Source: Actinomycetes bacterium (GTDB lineage: Bacteria; Actinomycetota; Acidimicrobiia; Acidimicrobiales; Palsa-688). From it: a stretch of DNA of 35,424 bases. The stretch is from NCBI GenBank assembly GCA_021838445.1, contig JAKCDU010000027.1, forward strand, positions 1 through 35,424, given 5' to 3'. Positions 31,788 through 35,424 of this stretch are shown here, piece after piece. Both the position numbers and the translations under genes were made by a program. The notes beneath the pieces are model-generated. The model worked only from the letters and a program-made list of their open reading frames with translations. It did not search any database and was not told the origin of the DNA. The number at the start of each line of letters is the position of its first letter. The first letter of the stretch is position 1.

Positions 31788-32468
31788 GTGCGTGTCCTGG
31801 TGGTGGACGACGAGCCGGCGGTGCGCCAGGCCCTGGACCGGGCTCTGCGTTTCGAGGGCTATACGACCGAGACGGTCGACGACGGCCCGGCGGCCCTGGC
31901 CGCCCACGCCGAGCGGCCCGCCGACGCCATAGTCCTCGACGTGGCCATGCCCCGGATGGACGGCCTCGAGGTGTGCCGTCGCCTGCGCACCGCCGGAGAC
32001 CTGACCCCGGTGCTCATGCTGACCGCCCGCGCCGCCATCAACGACCGCGTCGCCGGTCTCGACGCCGGCGCCGACGACTACCTGGTCAAGCCGTTCGCCC
32101 TCGAGGAGCTCCTGGCCCGCATCCGGGCCCTACTGCGCCGCAGCGCCCCCTCCGACGACGAAGCCCTCCGCTTCGCCGACCTGTCACTCGACCCCGGCAC
32201 CCGCGAGGTGCGCCGCGGCGGCCGCCCGATCGAGCTGACCCGCACCGAGTTCCTGCTGCTCGAGCTCCTGCTGCGCAACGCCCGCCAGGTCCTGACCCGG
32301 GAGCTGATCTTCGACCGGGTGTGGGGCTACGACTTCGGGGCCAACTCCAACTCCCTCGAGGTCTACATCGGCTACCTGCGGCGCAAGACCGAGCTCGAGG
32401 GCGAGCCCCGCCTCATCCACACCGTCCGCGGCGTGGGCTACGTGCTGCGCGAGCCAACCTCGCAGTGA
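31788..32468 (+). CDS. mprA: OmpR-type response regulator (MprA-like)
   Basis: A 226-residue DNA-binding response regulator. The receiver domain has D51 ([12 protein letters not shown]), the Thr switch in LMLTARA and K101 ([20 protein letters not shown]). The winged-helix output domain has [15 protein letters not shown] and VWGYDF, ending [12 protein letters not shown]. The sequence follows mycobacterial MprA more closely than PrrA, including [14 protein letters not shown]. MprA controls envelope-stress genes in mycobacteria. GTG at 31788 is chosen because homology starts at its [13 protein letters not shown] directly abuts it, an unusual spacing. Upstream in-frame ATG at 31713 would add 25 unrelated residues. 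The kinase gene overlaps its stop by four bases. Confidence 0.92.
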   Translation: MRVLVVDDEPAVRQALDRALRFEGYTTETVDDGPAALAAHAERPADAIVLDVAMPRMDGLEVCRRLRTAGDLTPVLMLTARAAINDRVAGLDAGADDYLVKPFALEELLARIRALLRRSAPSDDEALRFADLSLDPGTREVRRGGRPIELTRTEFLLLELLLRNARQVLTRELIFDRVWGYDFGANSNSLEVYIGYLRRKTELEGEPRLIHTVRGVGYVLREPTSQ

Positions 32469-33976
32469 GCTGGTGGAAGGGCCTGTCGGCCCGGGTGCGC
32501 GGCCTCAGCTTCCGGACCCAGCTGGGCACGTTCAGCGCCTTGGCCGTGGGCGTGACGGTGGCCGTGGCCGCCCTGGCGTCCTATCTCGTGGTCGACCACC
32601 AGCTCTACTCCCAGGTCGACAGCTCGCTGCAGTCCGACGTGCGGACCGCCCGGGCCATCTCGCCGGGAGGGGTGATCGACCCCAACCAGGCCGAGCGCTT
32701 AATCGCCCGGACCGGCGGCTTCCTCCAGGTCATCGACCAGACGGGCGTGACCTCCTCGAGCCTCAACGACGCCCTCGTCATCCCGCCCAACAAGGCTGAG
32801 GAGGCCATCGCCGCGGCCGGTAGCGGGACCCGCTACGACACCGTCACCTTCCAGGGGACCGACTACCGGGTCCTCACCTTCGGCGCCCGGGACATCAACT
32901 CGGGCACGCCGCTGGCGCTTCAGATCGGCCGCCCCTTCGGGGAGCTCGAGCACACCCTGTCGAGCCTGCGGCTCATCCTTTGGTTGGTCGTGCTCGGAGG
33001 TATATTCATCGCCATCGCGCTCGGCTACCTGATCGGACGGGAGACCATCCGCCCGGTCACCCGGCTCACCGACGCCGCCGAGTACGTGGCGGCCACCCAG
33101 GATCTGAGCTCGACCATCGACGTGCAGAGCGAGGACGAGCTCGGCCGCCTGGCCCGCTCGTTCAACGCCATGCTCATGGCCCTGGCCGCGTCGCGCCGCC
33201 AGCAGGCGCAGCTCATATCAGACGCCGGCCACGAGCTGCGCACCCCGCTCACCAGCCTCCGGACCAACATCGAGGTCCTGATGCGCCGCCCCGACCTGCC
33301 CGAAGCCGACCGAGCCGAGCTGTTCGACGACGTCGAGGCCCAGCTCGGCGAGCTCACCACCCTCATCGGGGACCTCGTGGACCTCGCCCGGGAGGAGGAA
33401 CGCCAGCCCGAGCCCATCGAGGTCCGCCTCGACGCCCTGGTGTCGGGTGCGGTGGAGCGGGTCCGCCGGCGGGCGCCGGGCATCACCTTCGATACCCACC
33501 TGACGGCCGGCTCGGTGCGGGCCCAGCCCGCCCTGCTCGAACGGGCCGTGGTCAACGTCTTGGACAATGCCGTGAAGTGGAGCCCGCCCGGCGGCCACAT
33601 CGAGGTGTGGCTCCAGCGGGGCGCGATCTGGGCCCTCGACGTCCACGACCACGGCCCGGGTATCGCGCCCGAGGACCTGCCCCACATCTTCGACCGCTTC
33701 TACCGTGCCGCCACGGCCCGCAGCCTGCCCGGGTCGGGCCTGGGTCTGGCCATAGTGGCGCAGGTCGTCGCCCAGCACGGGGGCGTGGTGACCGCGTCGT
33801 GCCCTCCCGAGGGCGGCACGGTGGTCCGCATCGAACTTCCCATCGTGGCCGAGGACGAGGCCGACGCCCACTTCGGCCCCCCGGCACCGCCACCGGTCAC
33901 CGCCGACCCCCGGCCCGACGCGCCGGGCGACCCCTACGCTGACGCCGTCGAGGGCGACTTCACGAGCCACCGCTGA
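32465..33976 (+). CDS. mprB: Sensor histidine kinase (MprB-like)
   Basis: A 503-residue membrane kinase and partner of the regulator upstream. Two membrane helices at about residues 18-42 and 170-195 enclose an extracytoplasmic sensor of about 130 residues. A HAMP domain ([20 protein letters not shown]) leads to the phosphoacceptor H256 in [16 protein letters not shown]. The ATPase has the N box ([16 protein letters not shown]), G1 ([20 protein letters not shown]) and G2 (GSGLGLAIV). A Pro/Asp-rich tail follows. The GTG start overlaps the mprA-like stop in GTGA, so translation is coupled. The signal is unknown; envelope stress is suggested by similarity to MprB. Confidence 0.93.
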   Translation: MSWWKGLSARVRGLSFRTQLGTFSALAVGVTVAVAALASYLVVDHQLYSQVDSSLQSDVRTARAISPGGVIDPNQAERLIARTGGFLQVIDQTGVTSSSLNDALVIPPNKAEEAIAAAGSGTRYDTVTFQGTDYRVLTFGARDINSGTPLALQIGRPFGELEHTLSSLRLILWLVVLGGIFIAIALGYLIGRETIRPVTRLTDAAEYVAATQDLSSTIDVQSEDELGRLARSFNAMLMALAASRRQQAQLISDAGHELRTPLTSLRTNIEVLMRRPDLPEADRAELFDDVEAQLGELTTLIGDLVDLAREEERQPEPIEVRLDALVSGAVERVRRRAPGITFDTHLTAGSVRAQPALLERAVVNVLDNAVKWSPPGGHIEVWLQRGAIWALDVHDHGPGIAPEDLPHIFDRFYRAATARSLPGSGLGLAIVAQVVAQHGGVVTASCPPEGGTVVRIELPIVAEDEADAHFGPPAPPPVTADPRPDAPGDPYADAVEGDFTSHR

Positions 33977-34023
33977 CGCCGTGCTCGTCGAAAGCGGGCT
34001 GCGGGTGGTCGGATCCGATCGGG

Positions 34024-35424
34024 TCAGGGAACGGTCTGAGCCAGGCTTCCGTCACCGGCTGACAGCTCCGTGAGGGAACCGGTGGCAGCGCGGCTGTCCG
34101 GATAGTTGGCCCCGTTGCGGCTGACGACCCACACCTCTCCGGCGTAGACGGTGAGCGCGCTCAGGTTGCTGAAGTAGTAAGGGCCGTTGGTGTTGCACAT
34201 GTACCACGGCGCGGTGCCGTCGTTCTCGTTGATCTTGGTGACCATCGGGCTCGACCCGAACGGGCTGAGGACGTAGATGTAGCCGCTGGCCTCGGTCACC
34301 GCCGATGGAGACCCGAAGCCGTAGCTGCCGCTGCTGAACTGCTGGGGCGACGTCGGGGTGGAGATGGGGATCCGGGTGGCCGAATCGTTGCCCGAGTTGG
34401 CCACCCACACGTAGCCGCTCCCGTTGGCGATGCCGTCGGGGACGTCGAGCCCACCCCCCGACACCACGGTCACCAGGTTCCCGCTCGACGCCAGCAGCTC
34501 GGTGACGGTACTCGAGCCCTGGTCGGCCACGAACACGTCATCATTGGACACCGTCAGTGCCACCGGGTCATGGAAGCTGTAGGCGGGCCCCGAGATGATG
34601 TTGACGGGGTTGCCGCTGACGGTGTCTATTTCGGTCACCGACCCGAGCCCTCCGGGCGGCCCGGCGTTGACGACGAGGAGCGTCGACCCGGCCAGGGCCA
34701 GGGCCACGGGGTCGGAGAATGCGTACTGGGGGCCGGCCAGGTAGCGGACCGGGGTACCGTCGAGAGCCGAGACCTCGGTGAGCGATCCGCCGGCGTTGGC
34801 GACGAACAGGTAGTTACCGTCGGCCACCACGGCGTCAGGCGAGGAGAACCCGTAGGCGCTGCCCGAGAAGGTGCCCACCCATCGGGCGGGAACGCTCGGG
34901 GCGATCTCGGTCAGCGAGTTGCCGGCCTGGTTGGTCACCCAGATGCTCCCGTTGGCCGAGGCCACGCCCGACGGGCTGTCGAACTCCGAGCCGCTCAGGG
35001 GGCCTCCCACCGGAGGCAGCGACAGTCCCGCCGGCCTCGACATGGCGACCACGCGCGAGCCCGAGCCGCCCCCGGTGGAACCGTAGAAGTGGGCGCCCCC
35101 GAAGGTGAATATCCCGCCATCCGCGGCGACCATCCAATAGCCGCCACCATCAGGCGTCGACGCCATCCCCACAATCGGCTCAACCAGACGAACCCCACCC
35201 GTCGAACCATAAAAATGAGCGTCCCCAAAAGAGAACACCCCGCCATCCGCCGCCACCATCCAATAGCCGCCACCATCAGGCGTCGACGCCATCCCCACAA
35301 TCGGCTCAACCAGACGAACCCCACCCGTCGAACCATAAAAATGAGCGTCCCCAAAAGAGAACACCCCGCCATCCGCCGCCACCATCCAATAGCCGCCACC
35401 ATCAGGCGTCGACGCCATCCCCAC
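34024..35424 (-). CDS. Repeat protein with seven-bladed beta-propeller (N-terminus outside window)
   Basis: The visible C-terminal 466 residues are from a larger protein whose start lies beyond 35424. Residues 1-125 are 42-residue repeats built around [18 protein letters not shown] and FYGSTGG, known from secreted or surface proteins of Acidimicrobiia and relatives. The third visible copy is degenerate. From about residue 138 to the end there are seven similar stretches of about 42-48 residues, each with a pattern such as [20 protein letters not shown] followed by SLTEV, which fits a seven-bladed NHL/YVTN-type beta-propeller. No enzyme motif is seen. Surface or secreted location is inferred from the family, as the signal peptide is not in the window. 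It converges on the MprB-like kinase gene with a 47-bp gap. Confidence 0.85.
   Translation of the reverse strand: MGMASTPDGGGYWMVAADGGVFSFGDAHFYGSTGGVRLVEPIVGMASTPDGGGYWMVAADGGVFSFGDAHFYGSTGGVRLVEPIVGMASTPDGGGYWMVAADGGIFTFGGAHFYGSTGGGSGSRVVAMSRPAGLSLPPVGGPLSGSEFDSPSGVASANGSIWVTNQAGNSLTEIAPSVPARWVGTFSGSAYGFSSPDAVVADGNYLFVANAGGSLTEVSALDGTPVRYLAGPQYAFSDPVALALAGSTLLVVNAGPPGGLGSVTEIDTVSGNPVNIISGPAYSFHDPVALTVSNDDVFVADQGSSTVTELLASSGNLVTVVSGGGLDVPDGIANGSGYVWVANSGNDSATRIPISTPTSPQQFSSGSYGFGSPSAVTEASGYIYVLSPFGSSPMVTKINENDGTAPWYMCNTNGPYYFSNLSALTVYAGEVWVVSRNGANYPDSRAATGSLTELSAGDGSLAQTVP
35162..35424 (-). repeat. Perfect 126-bp tandem repeats in the surface protein gene
   Basis: Two full 126-bp units, 35162-35287 and 35288-35413, appear identical base for base, and a third begins at 35414 and runs off the window. 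The preceding unit (about 35045-35161) is diverged except for its last 33 or so bases. The repeats use many A- and T-ending codons, unlike the GC-ending codons of the propeller part of the same gene. Confidence 0.95.

Noticed and set aside
35045-35424. CRISPR array
   Set aside because: The 126-bp units are directly adjacent, without spacers, and are translated in frame as protein repeats.

Overview
The window is a very GC-rich actinobacterial chromosome segment. Gene order and protein style (MprA/MprB-like two-component pair, PdtaR-like ANTAR regulator, FadD19-like acyl-CoA synthetase, SOS box of the mycobacterial/Bacillus type, many start codons directly behind a -10 box, and a cell-surface protein with [10 protein letters not shown]-type repeats) point to the Actinobacteria, probably a deep-branching, Acidimicrobiia-like lineage. 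The lineage is an inference from sequence style. No rRNA, tRNA, CRISPR array, transposase or phage gene was seen.

Region 1 (1-10.6 kb, mostly minus strand) holds a partial gene at the left edge, an alpha/beta hydrolase, and the complete nucleotide-excision-repair set uvrC, uvrA, uvrB, followed by coaE. nadA (quinolinate synthase) sits on the plus strand between uvrC and uvrA. uvrA has a clear LexA/SOS box overlapping its promoter. UvrC carries a low-complexity Gly/Pro/Ala insertion made of a 27-bp tandem repeat.

Region 2 (10.7-19.4 kb) is a catabolic island. A BldC-like DNA-binding protein stands at its edge. Then come two divergent operons around an Lrp/AsnC-type regulator: minus strand patD-like 4-aminobutyraldehyde dehydrogenase, APC-family permease, alanine dehydrogenase; plus strand lrp, class III aminotransferase, FAD-dependent oxidoreductase. 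Together they read as uptake and oxidation of putrescine or a related amine, with alanine dehydrogenase recycling the alanine made by the transaminase. The shared 110-bp control region has a well-formed promoter and two nearly concentric inverted repeats. The FAD enzyme is swollen by two repeat-derived low-complexity insertions. A 362-bp gene-poor stretch after the island contains a perfect 12-bp inverted repeat.

Region 3 (19.7-31.7 kb) returns to the conserved housekeeping order, again on the minus strand: rpsA preceded by a methyltransferase, polA followed by a coupled coiled-coil protein and a diiron protein, then a FadD-type acyl-CoA synthetase, a PdtaR-like ANTAR response regulator and a small coiled-coil protein. 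Plus-strand genes in between are an acyl-CoA dehydrogenase-like protein, a DtxR-family metal regulator and an agmatinase. Reading on the minus strand, pdtaR-polA-rpsA-coaE-uvrB-uvrA-uvrC matches the order known from Mycobacterium tuberculosis, so region 2 interrupts the usual rpsA-coaE adjacency.

Region 4 (31.7-35.4 kb) contains an MprA/MprB-like response regulator and histidine kinase on the plus strand, and on the minus strand the C-terminal part of a surface or secreted protein with perfect 126-bp tandem repeats followed by a predicted seven-bladed beta-propeller. Its N-terminus lies beyond the window.

Nothing here is a clearly new defence or mobile system. The most unusual signals are the in-frame minisatellites inside conserved enzymes, the perfect repeats of the surface protein, the structured Lrp control region and the insertion of a catabolic island into a housekeeping cluster.
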